Source: Collinsella sp.
GTDB taxonomy: Bacteria > Actinomycetota > Coriobacteriia > Coriobacteriales > Coriobacteriaceae
Assembly: GCA_019414645.1 (NCBI GenBank)
Contig: DXLP01000001.1
Span: 102,065-166,064 of the forward strand
DNA: 64,000 nucleotides
Direction: 5' to 3'
Under the pieces are notes generated by a model. That model did not search any database. It saw only the letters and a program-made list of their open reading frames with translations, and had not been told where the DNA came from. Made by a program: the position numbers and the translations under genes. Shown here one piece after another: positions 1-7,762 of the stretch. Each line of letters starts with the position of its first letter. Positions within the stretch are counted from its first letter, which is position 1.

Positions 1-240
1 ATCAAAGCGAATGTAGGAGCCATCCTTGCGGCGGATCTCCTTAACGGTGCGAACGACGACGCAACGGACAACGTCCTTCTTCTTGACGTTGGCGCCAGGG
101 GTAGCCTCCTGGACAGCACCGATGAACACATCGCCGATGCCTGCATAACGACGCTTGGAACCGCCAAGCACCTTGATGCAGCGAATCTTGCGAGCGCCGG
201 AGTTGTCGGCGACGTTCAGCATGGTTTGCATCTGAATCAT
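1..240 (-). CDS. rplN: 50S ribosomal protein L14 (partial, 3' end beyond window)
   Basis: This is the N-terminal 80 codons of L14, a 23S rRNA-binding protein at the subunit interface. The translation opens [17 protein letters not shown] and contains the conserved stretch [15 protein letters not shown]. The ATG is at 240, preceded on the minus strand by a GGAGGAAC ribosome binding site. It is the next gene after rpsQ in the S10-spc order. A 118 bp gap separates it from rpsQ and holds an inverted repeat. The stop codon lies outside the window, so only the start is known. Confidence 0.96.
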   Translation of the reverse strand, partial: MIQMQTMLNVADNSGARKIRCIKVLGGSKRRYAGIGDVFIGAVQEATPGANVKKKDVVRCVVVRTVKEIRRKDGSYIRFD

Positions 241-300
241 GGTAGATGTTCCTCCGAACTAAGAACCGAAGAGAGGTGCGCAGCCTTTATACGGCCCGTG

Positions 301-319
301 GTATGCAAGCCAGGCATAC
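301..319. repeat. Inverted repeat between rpsQ and rplN
   Basis: GTATGC and GCATAC arms flank a 7 bp loop in the rpsQ-rplN gap. A TATAAA-like box lies just downstream on the minus strand (near 286). It could be a mild attenuator, a processing hairpin, or part of an internal promoter. There is no T-run after it, so a strong terminator is unlikely. Confidence 0.4.
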
Positions 320-358
320 GCACATCTTCGGAAACGTACAAGTCGTAAGAGCGACTGC

Positions 359-619
359 TTATTTAGCGCGCTCGACGACCTCGATGAGGCGCCAACGCTT
401 CATCTTGGACATAGGACGGGTCTCCATAACGCGGACGGTATCGCCCACGCCAGCCGTGCACTCCTCGTCGTGAGCGTGCAGCTTCTTGGAGCTGGTCATC
501 ATCTTGCCGTACTTGGGGTGACGCTTGCGCTCGGTGATGGTGACGACGATGGTCTTGGCACCGGAGACGGAGGTAACGACACCCGTACGGACCTTACGCG
601 AGTTACGCGAATCAGTCAT
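359..619 (-). CDS. rpsQ: 30S ribosomal protein S17
   Basis: S17 is a small primary 16S rRNA-binding protein of 86 residues, the usual length. Family features are visible: RTGVVTSVSGAKTIVV near the N-terminus and GDTVRVMETRPMSKMKRWRL near the C-terminus (OB fold). It follows rpmC by 16 bp in the S10-spc operon and starts at an ATG at 619 preceded by GGAGAGA. Nothing unusual is seen. Confidence 0.97.
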   Translation of the reverse strand: MTDSRNSRKVRTGVVTSVSGAKTIVVTITERKRHPKYGKMMTSSKKLHAHDEECTAGVGDTVRVMETRPMSKMKRWRLIEVVERAK

Positions 620-635
620 GTTCTCTCCTTAGGTC

Positions 636-851
636 CTACTCGGCGACAGCGGACTTCTCCGCTGCGATCTCGCGGGCGCGCTGCTCCGTGAGGACGCGAG
701 CGATGTCCTTCTTCACGGTGTTGACGCGAGCGGTGTTGTCCAGCTGGCTGGTGGCCATCTGGAAACGAAGGTTAAAGAGCTCGGCGCGCATTTCCTTCAG
801 CTTCTCAACGAGCTGAGCGTCCGAGAGCTCACGAATCTCTGCGGGCTTCAT
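636..851 (-). CDS. rpmC: 50S ribosomal protein L29
   Basis: L29 lies by the peptide exit tunnel of the large subunit. The 71-residue two-helix protein opens [20 protein letters not shown] and carries the typical LFNLRFQMATSQLDNTAR. Its ATG overlaps the TAA of rplP (TAATG), so translation is probably coupled to rplP. The gene sits in the normal S10-spc position between rplP and rpsQ. Confidence 0.97.
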   Translation of the reverse strand: MKPAEIRELSDAQLVEKLKEMRAELFNLRFQMATSQLDNTARVNTVKKDIARVLTEQRAREIAAEKSAVAE

Positions 852-1354
852 TAGTTCTCCTCCTTGGCGGCGGCGGCGTCCTCAGCAGCCCACTTGGCCT
901 CGAGAGCGGCCTCCTCAGCCATCTCCTTCTCGATGCGCTGCTCAGCGTTCTTGGCAGCAACAATCTTGGTCTTGATGGGAAGCTTGTGCTGTGCAAGACG
1001 CAGAGCCTCGCGAGCGACCTCCTCGGGCACGCCCTTGACCTCGAACATGATGCGGCCGGGCTTGACGACGGCCACCCACTCCTCGGGGTTACCCTTACCA
1101 GAACCCATGCGAGTCTCGGCAGGCTTCTTGGTGATGGGCTTATCGGGGAAGATCGTGATGTACACACGACCGCCACGCTTCATGTAGCGGGTCATGGCAA
1201 TACGAGCGGCCTCGATCTGACGGTTGGTGATCCAATGGGCCTCGAGAGCCTGGATACCAAACTCGCCGAAATGCAGCTCGGTATTACCCTTGGCCTGGCC
1301 CTTCATGGAGCCACGCTGCACCTTGCGGTGAAGAATACGCTTAGGGGCAAGCAC
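851..1354 (-). CDS. rplP: 50S ribosomal protein L16
   Basis: L16 organises the A-site region of the large subunit. The first 137 or so residues match the family ([15 protein letters not shown], then [20 protein letters not shown] and [13 protein letters not shown]). It is then extended by about 28 residues, rich in alanine and glutamate, making 167 residues against a usual 137-145. The start is a GTG that overlaps the rpsC stop (TAGTG). The stop overlaps the rpmC start in the same way, so rpsC, rplP and rpmC look translationally coupled. Confidence 0.97.
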   Translation of the reverse strand: MLAPKRILHRKVQRGSMKGQAKGNTELHFGEFGIQALEAHWITNRQIEAARIAMTRYMKRGGRVYITIFPDKPITKKPAETRMGSGKGNPEEWVAVVKPGRIMFEVKGVPEEVAREALRLAQHKLPIKTKIVAAKNAEQRIEKEMAEEAALEAKWAAEDAAAAKEEN

Positions 1355-2064
1355 TACTGACCCCTCCTCTCGGAGTTACGACGACGAGGACGGGAAGAGC
1401 CCTCGAGTGCAGGGTTGGGAACGGGCTGGCCCGGGAGCTTCTCGCCCAGGTAGATCCAGACCTTCACGCCGCAAGCGCCCATGGTGGTGCTGGCGACAGC
1501 CGTGCCGTAGTCGATCTTGGCACGGAGGGTGTGCAGAGGCACGCGACCCTCGCGGTACCACTCACGACGGCCCATCTCGGCACCGCCGAGACGACCGGAG
1601 CACTGGATACGGATGCCCTTAGCGCCGGCCTTGCGGGCAGACTGGACAGCCTTGCGCATAGCGCGACGGAAGGCAACGCGGCCCTCGAGCTGCTCGGCGA
1701 TAGACTGAGCAACGAGGTTGGCGTCGAGCTCGGGGCGCTTGATCTCGACAACGTCGACGGAGAGCTGGCCCTTGGAGACGCCAGCGACCTTCTCGAGCTC
1801 GGTGCGGAGGGTATCGATCTCGGCACCCTTCTTACCGATGACAACGCCGGGGCGAGCGGTGAGGATGATGACCTTCACCTTGTCGCCAGCGCGCTCGATC
1901 TCGACGCGGGAGACAGCTGCGCGGGAAAGACGCTTCTCGAGGTACTTGCGGATCTCGAGATCGTTACCGAGGGTCTTAGCGTAATCCTTCTCTGCGAACC
2001 AGCGGGAGCGCCAGTTCTCGGTGATGCCAAGACGGAAGCCGGTGGGGTAGACTTTCTGACCCAT
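1354..2064 (-). CDS. rpsC: 30S ribosomal protein S3
   Basis: S3 lies at the mRNA entry site of the small subunit. At 236 residues it has the usual length. It opens [22 protein letters not shown] and carries a KH domain with the GxxG loop in [10 protein letters not shown] near residues 75-84. The C-terminal domain includes [20 protein letters not shown]. The ATG is at 2064, 6 bp after rplV. The C-terminal tail is arginine-rich ([11 protein letters not shown]). Confidence 0.98.
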   Translation of the reverse strand: MGQKVYPTGFRLGITENWRSRWFAEKDYAKTLGNDLEIRKYLEKRLSRAAVSRVEIERAGDKVKVIILTARPGVVIGKKGAEIDTLRTELEKVAGVSKGQLSVDVVEIKRPELDANLVAQSIAEQLEGRVAFRRAMRKAVQSARKAGAKGIRIQCSGRLGGAEMGRREWYREGRVPLHTLRAKIDYGTAVASTTMGACGVKVWIYLGEKLPGQPVPNPALEGSSRPRRRNSERRGQ

Positions 2065-2070
2065 ACAGCT

Positions 2071-2442
2071 TTACGCCTCCTTTCGAGGAGCAACGACGAC
2101 GGTGATGTGGGAAGTACGCTTCAGAATGCGAGAAGCGGAACCCTTGGCGCGGGGACGGATGCGCTTAAGCGTCGGACCCTCGTCAACATAGGCAGCGGCG
2201 ACAACCAGGTTGTCGGCACGCAGACCGTTGTTGTTCTCGGCGTTCGCAACGGCGGAACGGAGAACCTTCTCGACATCCACGGCGACGGCGCGGTCGCAGA
2301 AGTGGAGGATGTCGAAGGCCTGAGCGACAGGCTTGCGGCGGATCAGATCGACCACCAGGCGGGCCTTGCTGGGGGAAACACGCACGTACTTAGCGACGGC
2401 GCGAACCTCGGTGGCCTCAGTTTCAATAGACTTAGTTGCCAT
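2071..2442 (-). CDS. rplV: 50S ribosomal protein L22
   Basis: L22 lines the peptide exit tunnel. The 123-residue protein has the family core [19 protein letters not shown] and the tunnel hairpin region [24 protein letters not shown] stretch of about 10 residues precedes the core ([10 protein letters not shown]). The gene lies 14 bp after rpsS and 6 bp before rpsC. No change typical of macrolide-resistant hairpins is obvious by eye. Confidence 0.97.
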   Translation of the reverse strand: MATKSIETEATEVRAVAKYVRVSPSKARLVVDLIRRKPVAQAFDILHFCDRAVAVDVEKVLRSAVANAENNNGLRADNLVVAAAYVDEGPTLKRIRPRAKGSASRILKRTSHITVVVAPRKEA

Positions 2443-2456
2443 TTACGGTTAACCCC

Positions 2457-2717
2457 CTATTTGGCCTTGTGGCCACGGAACGTACGAGTCGGCGCGAACT
2501 CGCCGAGCTTGTGACCAACCATGGACTCGGTAACATACACGGGCACATGCTTGCGGCCGTCGTGGACGGCGATGGTGTGACCAACCATCTCGGGGAAGAT
2601 GGTGGACGCGCGGGACCAGGTCTTCACGACGTCCTTCTTGCCAGCCTCGTTCATCGCGGTGATACGCGAGAGAAGGCGAGTCTCCACGAACGGGCCCTTT
2701 TTGAGACTTCTGCTCAT
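2457..2717 (-). CDS. rpsS: 30S ribosomal protein S19
   Basis: S19 is a small-subunit head protein near the decoding site. The 86 residues open [19 protein letters not shown] and include [20 protein letters not shown] and the C-terminal [15 protein letters not shown]. The gene follows rplB by 32 bp, with its ATG at 2717 behind a GGAGAAAG site. Confidence 0.98.
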   Translation of the reverse strand: MSRSLKKGPFVETRLLSRITAMNEAGKKDVVKTWSRASTIFPEMVGHTIAVHDGRKHVPVYVTESMVGHKLGEFAPTRTFRGHKAK

Positions 2718-2749
2718 AAGTGCTTTCTCCTAAAACTCGGTATCCGAAA

Positions 2750-3580
2750 TTACTTCTTACGGCGACGAATGATGTGCTGGTTCGAGACCTTCTTCTTCTT
2801 GCGCGTACGAAGGCCCTTCGTCGGCTTACCCCAGGGGGTAACAGAGGGACGACCAGAGGTGTGGTTCTTGCCCTCGCCACCGCCGTGCGGGTGGTCGACA
2901 GGGTTCATGACGGTACCGCGGACGGTCGGGCGCACGTTCAAGTGACGCTTACGGCCGGCCTTACCGATGACAATGTTGGCGTGATCGGCGTTGCCGACCT
3001 CACCGACGGTGGCGCGGCAGGTAACGAGGATGCGGCGCATCTCGGAGGAAGGCATACGGACGATAGCGTACTTGCCCTCCTTACCCATCAGCTGGCAGGA
3101 GTTACCGGCGGAACGGGCGATAGCGGCGCCCTTGCCCGGCTGGAACTCGACGGCGTGGATGAGCGTACCGACGGGGATGTCGGCGAGGGGCAGAGCGTTG
3201 CCCGGCTTGATGTCGGCGTCAGAACCGGACATGACGGTCTGACCGACCTCGAGGCCCTTAGGGGCGAGGATGTAGCGCTTCTCACCGTCAGCGTAGTGCA
3301 GCAGAGCGATGCGAGCGGAACGGTTCGGATCGTACTCGATCGTGGCAACCTTGGCGGGCACGTCGTCCTTGTTGCGCTTGAAGTCGATCACACGGTAACG
3401 ACGCTTCACGCCGCCGCCCTGGTGGCGGGTGGTGATGCGGCCGTTGTTGTTACGACCGGCCTTCTTGGGCAGGGGCTCGAGAAGAGACTTCTCGGGCTTG
3501 GTGCAGGTGATCTCGGAGAAATCGGAGATCGTCTGCCAACGCCTACCAGCGGAGGTCGGCTTAAGGTGCTTTACAGCCAT
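2750..3580 (-). CDS. rplB: 50S ribosomal protein L2
   Basis: L2 is needed for subunit joining and peptidyl transfer. The 276-residue protein opens [18 protein letters not shown] and contains the conserved [14 protein letters not shown] near residue 225, with the histidine implicated in activity. The reading frame stays open upstream to 3655. The ATG at 3580 is chosen because it matches the family start and has a GAAAGGGA site before it. An unusually long 180 bp gap separates it from rplW and holds a hairpin and a promoter-like motif. Confidence 0.97.
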   Translation of the reverse strand: MAVKHLKPTSAGRRWQTISDFSEITCTKPEKSLLEPLPKKAGRNNNGRITTRHQGGGVKRRYRVIDFKRNKDDVPAKVATIEYDPNRSARIALLHYADGEKRYILAPKGLEVGQTVMSGSDADIKPGNALPLADIPVGTLIHAVEFQPGKGAAIARSAGNSCQLMGKEGKYAIVRMPSSEMRRILVTCRATVGEVGNADHANIVIGKAGRKRHLNVRPTVRGTVMNPVDHPHGGGEGKNHTSGRPSVTPWGKPTKGLRTRKKKKVSNQHIIRRRKK

Positions 3581-3660
3581 TACAATCCCTTTCAATAGGA
3601 ATCCGTTAGCCATCGCAGACAGGGATTCGAGGTTCTGCCTCGGGTGCGATGACACCGGAC

Positions 3661-3684
3661 GTATACACGGCTCCGGGCGTGTCC
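3661..3684 (-). promoter_or_regulatory. Translation-operon motif upstream of rplB
   Basis: On the minus strand this reads GGACACGCCCGGAGCCGTGTATAC. It is a near copy of sequences upstream of rplC, of the tRNA-tuf cluster and of rpsL. It sits about 80 bp before the rplB start, in a gap that other S10 operons normally lack. It may be a regulator site or part of an internal promoter. The similarity is seen directly; the function is inferred. Confidence 0.45.
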
Positions 3685-3705
3685 ATTTTATACGCCCAAA
3701 ACCTT

Positions 3706-3735
3706 GAGCTCTCGCCTCCCCTATTTGGGAGGCAT
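3706..3735 (-). promoter_or_regulatory. Hairpin in the rplW-rplB gap
   Basis: GCCTCCC and GGGGAGGC arms around an AAATA loop are extended by outer GAGCTC copies. It lies about 25 bp after the rplW stop. The following T-run is short (GGTTTTGGG), so it may be a weak attenuator or a processing stem that separates rplC-D-W from rplB onward. Confidence 0.45.
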
Positions 3736-3759
3736 GAGCTCACTCAACAGCAGCGAGTC

Positions 3760-4047
3760 TTAGGCCTGGTTGCCAAAGACCTCGATGGTGTCGCCCTCGG
3801 CCAGCGTGACGATGGCCTTCTTCCAAGAACGGGTCTTGCCGGCGACATAGCGCACGCGCTTGGTCTTGGGCTTGACCGTCAGGGTGTTCACGCGAACGAC
3901 CTTGACGCCGAAGATCTCCTCGACAGCGTCCTTGATCTGATACTTGTTAGCATCCTTGGCGACCTCGAACGTGTACTTGTTCTGCTCCATGCCGGAGAAG
4001 GAACGCTCGGACACGATCGGACGGATGATGATCTCGTGGGCGGTCAT
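3760..4047 (-). CDS. rplW: 50S ribosomal protein L23
   Basis: L23 sits at the tunnel exit and docks trigger factor and SRP. The 95 residues open MTAHEIIIRPIVSERSF and contain KYTFEVAKDANKYQIKDAVE and VNTLTVKPKTKRVRY, all family-typical. The ATG directly follows the rplD stop (TAAATG), which suggests coupled translation. Confidence 0.97.
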   Translation of the reverse strand: MTAHEIIIRPIVSERSFSGMEQNKYTFEVAKDANKYQIKDAVEEIFGVKVVRVNTLTVKPKTKRVRYVAGKTRSWKKAIVTLAEGDTIEVFGNQA

Positions 4048-4674
4048 TTAAGCAAGCACCTCCCCGAAGTGAGCGGCGATGTCGGCGGGCATCAGCACAG
4101 CGTTGTTGTTGACGAGATCGTAGGTGTTGGCCTCGTCGGCAGTGATGATGAACGTCTTGGGAATGTTGCGGAACGACAGGTAGGCGTTGACGTCCTCATC
4201 GCGAACGATGATGGTCAGACGCTTGCCCTCAAGGCCGAGAGCCTTGAGCATGGCAACGGCAGCCTTGGTGGAAGGCTTCTCGAAGCCGTAGTCGTCGACG
4301 AGCACGAGCTCGCCATCGGCCAGCTTGGCGGACAGCGCGGAGCGCATAGCCAGCTTGACCTCCTTGTTGTTCATACGCTTAGCGTAGGAACGGGGCTTGG
4401 GGGCGAAGACAACGCCACCGTGACGCCACTGGGCAGCACGGATGGAACCCTGGCGGGCACGGCCGGTGCCCTTCTGACGCCAAGGCTTCTTGCCGCCACC
4501 GGAAACCTCAGAGCGGCCCTTAGCGGACTGGGTGCCCTGACGCCAAGAGGCCATCTGGCACTTGACGATGTGGTGCATAACGTGGATGTTCGGCTCGATG
4601 CCGTACACCTCAGCGGCGAGCTCGGCCTCGGCGACCTTCTTGCCCTCGCTGTTCTTTACTTCAAACTTTGCCAT
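4048..4674 (-). CDS. rplD: 50S ribosomal protein L4
   Basis: L4 is a large-subunit assembly protein with a tunnel-lining loop. In some bacteria it also represses its own operon. The 208 residues include the loop GGKKPWRQKGTGRARQGSIR near residue 60 and the globular part ending in an acidic-hydrophobic tail. It follows rplC by about 46 bp. The long leader of rplC could be its regulatory target, but no such structure can be proven by eye. Confidence 0.97.
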   Translation of the reverse strand: MAKFEVKNSEGKKVAEAELAAEVYGIEPNIHVMHHIVKCQMASWRQGTQSAKGRSEVSGGGKKPWRQKGTGRARQGSIRAAQWRHGGVVFAPKPRSYAKRMNNKEVKLAMRSALSAKLADGELVLVDDYGFEKPSTKAAVAMLKALGLEGKRLTIIVRDEDVNAYLSFRNIPKTFIITADEANTYDLVNNNAVLMPADIAAHFGEVLA

Positions 4675-4720
4675 TTAAGTGTTCTCCTTGGTATGACGCT
4701 GGGCTAAATGGGCTGGGCCC

Positions 4721-5341
4721 TTAGGCCATACGGATGGCGACGAGACCATTCTTGGCACCCGGGACAGCGCCCTTGACCAAGATGAGGTTCTGCTCGGCAT
4801 CGATGCGGACAACGGAAAGGTTCTTGACGGTAACGCGCTCGTTACCCATGTGACCGGCCATCTTGACGCCCTTGAGGACGCGCGCAGGATAGGCGCACTG
4901 ACCGATAGAACCGGGGTGACGCTGGAAGTGAGAACCATGCGTCATAGGACCGCGGCGCTGACCCCAGCGCTTGATGCGACCCTGGAAGCCCTTACCCTTG
5001 GAGGTACCGATGACGTCGACCTTCTCGACATCAGCGAAATCAGCGACGGTAACGACCTCGCCGACCTTGTGCTCCTCGCCGTTCTCGACGCGGACCTCAC
5101 GAAGGAAGCGGACAGGCTCGACGCCGGCCTTGGCGAAGTGACCAGCCATGGGCTTGTTCACGTTCTTGGCCTTGATGTCGCCGAAACCGATCTGGACGGC
5201 GTCATAGCCGTCGGTTGCCTGAGTTTTAACCTGCGAGACAGCGCAGGGGCCAGCCTGGATGACCGTGACGGGAACGACGTTGTCGTCCTCGTCCCAAACC
5301 TGGGTCATGCCAATCTTGCGGCCGAGAATCATGCTGATCAA
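4721..5341 (-). CDS. rplC: 50S ribosomal protein L3
   Basis: L3 is a primary assembly protein of the large subunit. Family motifs are [16 protein letters not shown] at the start and [20 protein letters not shown] around the glutamine that is methylated in other bacteria. Two starts are possible: TTG at 5341, with a GGGA about 7 nt upstream, or ATG at 5332, whose spacing to that site is poor. TTG is preferred. It is the first gene of this S10-type operon, because rpsJ lies 14 kb away. Confidence 0.95.
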   Translation of the reverse strand: MISMILGRKIGMTQVWDEDDNVVPVTVIQAGPCAVSQVKTQATDGYDAVQIGFGDIKAKNVNKPMAGHFAKAGVEPVRFLREVRVENGEEHKVGEVVTVADFADVEKVDVIGTSKGKGFQGRIKRWGQRRGPMTHGSHFQRHPGSIGQCAYPARVLKGVKMAGHMGNERVTVKNLSVVRIDAEQNLILVKGAVPGAKNGLVAIRMA

Positions 5342-5609
5342 GATATGATCCCAACTCTCGCGTGGTCTTGGGACAATGCGTACACCACCGAGCGTACGCC
5401 CCTAGAGGACCACTACTTACACGACGTGCTCCCCAGCCTTGTATTTCGCCCGGACTACCTGACAACCCTATTAAGCAGGCATTTTGTCCAGCCAGAATAC
5501 TCCCCTGGTTTCACACAGCTGTTTAGTATACACGGCTGCGGGCGTATCCATCGAGATTCATATTTCACTCACATTGTTTACGCAGGTAAAGTGCGTGGAG
5601 TCGCCTGGG
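5342..5609 (-). promoter_or_regulatory. Leader and promoter region of the rplC operon
   Basis: This 268 bp non-coding stretch lies before rplC. It holds the translation-operon motif at 5526-5549 (minus strand, ending GTGTATAC, with TATACT as a possible -10) and several short inverted repeats, including GCGTAC/GTACGC near 5377-5398. The long leader leaves room for autogenous control. No recognised leader family was identified. Confidence 0.5.
5526..5549 (-). promoter_or_regulatory. Translation-operon motif upstream of rplC
   Basis: On the minus strand this reads GGATACGCCCGCAGCCGTGTATAC. It matches the copies at 3661-3684, 22801-22822 and 63315-63338. It lies about 185 bp before the rplC start codon. 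Confidence 0.5.
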
Positions 5610-5744
5610 CTTGGCAGAGGGGCGGCGAAATATATTAAGTTTGCTGCTCTACAGTCCTGCGCAAGACGGAAAGCACATTAAGTGCTTTCCTTTGCGTGCG
5701 GAACTCGCGACAAACTTAATATATTTCGCCGCCCCTCTGCCAAG
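5610..5744. repeat. Long nested inverted repeat, core type A
   Basis: A perfect 34 bp inverted repeat (5610-5643 with 5711-5744) encloses a second hairpin whose arms GGAAAGCAC and GTGCTTTCC flank an ATTAA loop. The centre shares AGTCCTG, CACATTAAGTG and GTGCGGAA with the element at 35.5-35.7 kb, although the outer arms of the two elements are unrelated in sequence. It lies 47 bp after the phosphatase gene and just before the rplC leader. No protein is encoded. Confidence 0.85.
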
Positions 5745-5790
5745 CTCGGGAGACGACACGTTGATGTCTGCCTAACTCTGCTCGCCCAGG

Positions 5791-6417
5791 CTAATGACTT
5801 TGTTGGGGGTCCACTATTTGCTGGAGGGTGAACTTGCATTGGGACGGTTCGCCTTCTGCTTGTGGCTTTTGCTCATCGAAATCGAAAATCATGATGGCGC
5901 AGTTGGGGAGTTTTGTTGGGAGCTCGAAGCCCTCTGGGGCGGCGGCTCTAATGAATTGGCGGCTGGCGCTGCCGTGGCTTACTGCTAGGAGGGTTTCTAT
6001 GCCCTCGGCGCCCATGATATTGGTGAGGGTGCCTACCATGCGCTCTTGCAGCGCATGGCTTCCTTCTCCTCCGAAGGGGACCAAGTCCTCGCCGGGGTCC
6101 CAGACGTCGGTGGGTAGCGCGTCGTGCGGGCCTTCTTCGAAGGTGCCGTAGCAGCGCTCGATGATGCCTTCGCAGGGCTCGGCTGCTGCGTCCGGGCCGA
6201 GGAGCTCGCATGCGACGAGCTGAGCTGTGTCCATGGCTCGGCCTAAGGACGAAGAGACCACTTTGTCGGGGACGACGCCGTGGCCCTTAAGCCATGCGGC
6301 TGCCATCCCGGCTTGCTGACGGCCCAGATCGGTCAGCGGCGAATCGCAGCGGCCCTGGACCAGCTTTTTGACGTTGAACTCCGTCTGACCGTGGCGGAGT
6401 AGATACAGCTTCTTCAT
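5791..6417 (-). CDS. Histidine phosphatase family protein (phosphoglycerate mutase-like)
   Basis: This 208-residue cytoplasmic protein belongs to the branch 1 histidine phosphatases. The phosphate-accepting RHG motif is at residues 8-10 (LYLLRHGQTEFN). The second catalytic histidine is in AVSHGSASRQF near residue 155, and an acidic proton donor is likely in the ERCYGTFEE segment. Such proteins dephosphorylate sugars, nucleotides or phosphoglycerates, and the substrate cannot be told here. It stands alone on the minus strand, after the CDF transporter. The start at 6417 has a GGGGAGAG site. Confidence 0.85.
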   Translation of the reverse strand: MKKLYLLRHGQTEFNVKKLVQGRCDSPLTDLGRQQAGMAAAWLKGHGVVPDKVVSSSLGRAMDTAQLVACELLGPDAAAEPCEGIIERCYGTFEEGPHDALPTDVWDPGEDLVPFGGEGSHALQERMVGTLTNIMGAEGIETLLAVSHGSASRQFIRAAAPEGFELPTKLPNCAIMIFDFDEQKPQAEGEPSQCKFTLQQIVDPQQSH

Positions 6418-6456
6418 GCTCTCCCCTTCTGCATAACCTGCTTTGCCGGCACAGCC

Positions 6457-7611
6457 TTACTCGTGGGTATGCCCTACGTAGTCTTCGTCGATCGTAATCT
6501 TGGCAATCGACTTGGGATATTCCGATTCGACCCGTTGTGCCAGCGCGTGCTTTAAGTCTTCGGCACTCATCTGCAGATCCGAGGGACGCACGCAGTCAAA
6601 GATCACGTTGGTGTGCGTAGGACCCGGCACACAGCGTAGGTCATGAATCGAGAGGCGGTTATCGATCTCCTGAGCCATGGCGTGAATGCGCAAGCGCATG
6701 CTCGCCACCTTTGGATCGTCGGTCACGATGGGGTCGTAGTGAAGTGTGACAATCATGCCGTCTTCGTTCCTAAACGACTGCTCGATGTTATCGAGCGTGT
6801 CGTGACTTTCCAGCGGGCTGGCCTCGGCCGCCATCTCGGCGTGCGCACTTGCAAACTTCCTGCCCGGGCCGTAGTCGTGAACCATCAAATCGTGAACGCC
6901 CAAAACGCCGGGATAGCTCATGATCTTGTCTCGAATGTGCTTGACCAGCTTAGGATCGGGTGACTGGCCCAAAAGCGGGCTCACCGTATCTTGAATAAGT
7001 TCAAGGCCGCTCCAGCCAATATAGGCGCCAACGGCAAGGCCGACCCATGCGTCAAGATTGATGTGCGTCACCTGCGAAACAATCGCACATGCCAGCACGG
7101 CGCCTGTGGCAAGGACATCGTTCTTGGAATCCTGCGCGGTCGCATGCAGCGTCTCGGACTCAATGCGATCGCCGAGCTTTTGGTTGAGGGCCGCCATCCA
7201 CAGCTTTACAACCATCGAAAGTGCCAGGACTGCCACCAGGGCAAGCGAGAACTCGACAGGCTCCGGGTTGACAATACGCTCCACCGAGGACTTCACCAGT
7301 TCGATGCCAATAAGCAGCACGAGCGCCGCCACGACCAAACCCGAGAGATACTCGTAGCGACCGTGGCCGTAAGGATGCTCGGGGTCGGCCGGCTTGCTCG
7401 CCAGCTTAAAGCCCAGCACGCTCACGATATTCGAGCTTGCATCGGACAGGTTGTTCATGGCATCCGCCACAATCGAAACCGATCCCGACAGCACGCCAAT
7501 TACGCCCTTCGCAGCGCATAGTGCCACATTGGCGAGAATACACACCACGCCCGTCAACGTGCCCACGCGCGCACGGTCGCCCTGCGCACGCTTAACAATC
7601 CACTCGACCAT
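6457..7611 (-). CDS. Cation diffusion facilitator family transporter
   Basis: This 384-residue inner membrane protein has about six membrane segments in the first 210 residues and a cytoplasmic ZT-dimer-type domain afterwards. Metal-site features of the family are visible: the VADAMNNLSDAS pair of aspartates in the second membrane segment and the HPYGHGR loop. Family members export Zn2+, Mn2+, Fe2+ or Co2+ in exchange for protons. The C-terminal part is about 90 residues longer than in minimal CDF proteins. It is 39 bp from the phosphatase gene and on the same strand, so they may be co-transcribed. Confidence 0.9.
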   Translation of the reverse strand: MVEWIVKRAQGDRARVGTLTGVVCILANVALCAAKGVIGVLSGSVSIVADAMNNLSDASSNIVSVLGFKLASKPADPEHPYGHGRYEYLSGLVVAALVLLIGIELVKSSVERIVNPEPVEFSLALVAVLALSMVVKLWMAALNQKLGDRIESETLHATAQDSKNDVLATGAVLACAIVSQVTHINLDAWVGLAVGAYIGWSGLELIQDTVSPLLGQSPDPKLVKHIRDKIMSYPGVLGVHDLMVHDYGPGRKFASAHAEMAAEASPLESHDTLDNIEQSFRNEDGMIVTLHYDPIVTDDPKVASMRLRIHAMAQEIDNRLSIHDLRCVPGPTHTNVIFDCVRPSDLQMSAEDLKHALAQRVESEYPKSIAKITIDEDYVGHTHE

Positions 7612-7694
7612 CTACATCCGCCCCCACGGTACTACCTATATATCTATTGCTCAAACGGATTGTAGTGTAGCCACTTTGTCCCCCAGATACAAAA

Positions 7695-7724
7695 AAGGCC
7701 GCAACCCACACGGGTCACGGCCTT
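7695..7724 (-). terminator. Terminator after the FAS/PTS operon
   Basis: The hairpin AAGGCCGTGACCC / GGGTTGCGGCCTT is followed on the minus strand by a run of six T. It lies 38 bp after the PTS IIC stop and ends the fatty-acid operon transcript. Confidence 0.85.
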
Positions 7725-7762
7725 GGAATATGGCAAAGGAATCGTCCTTGTGTCGCACAGGT

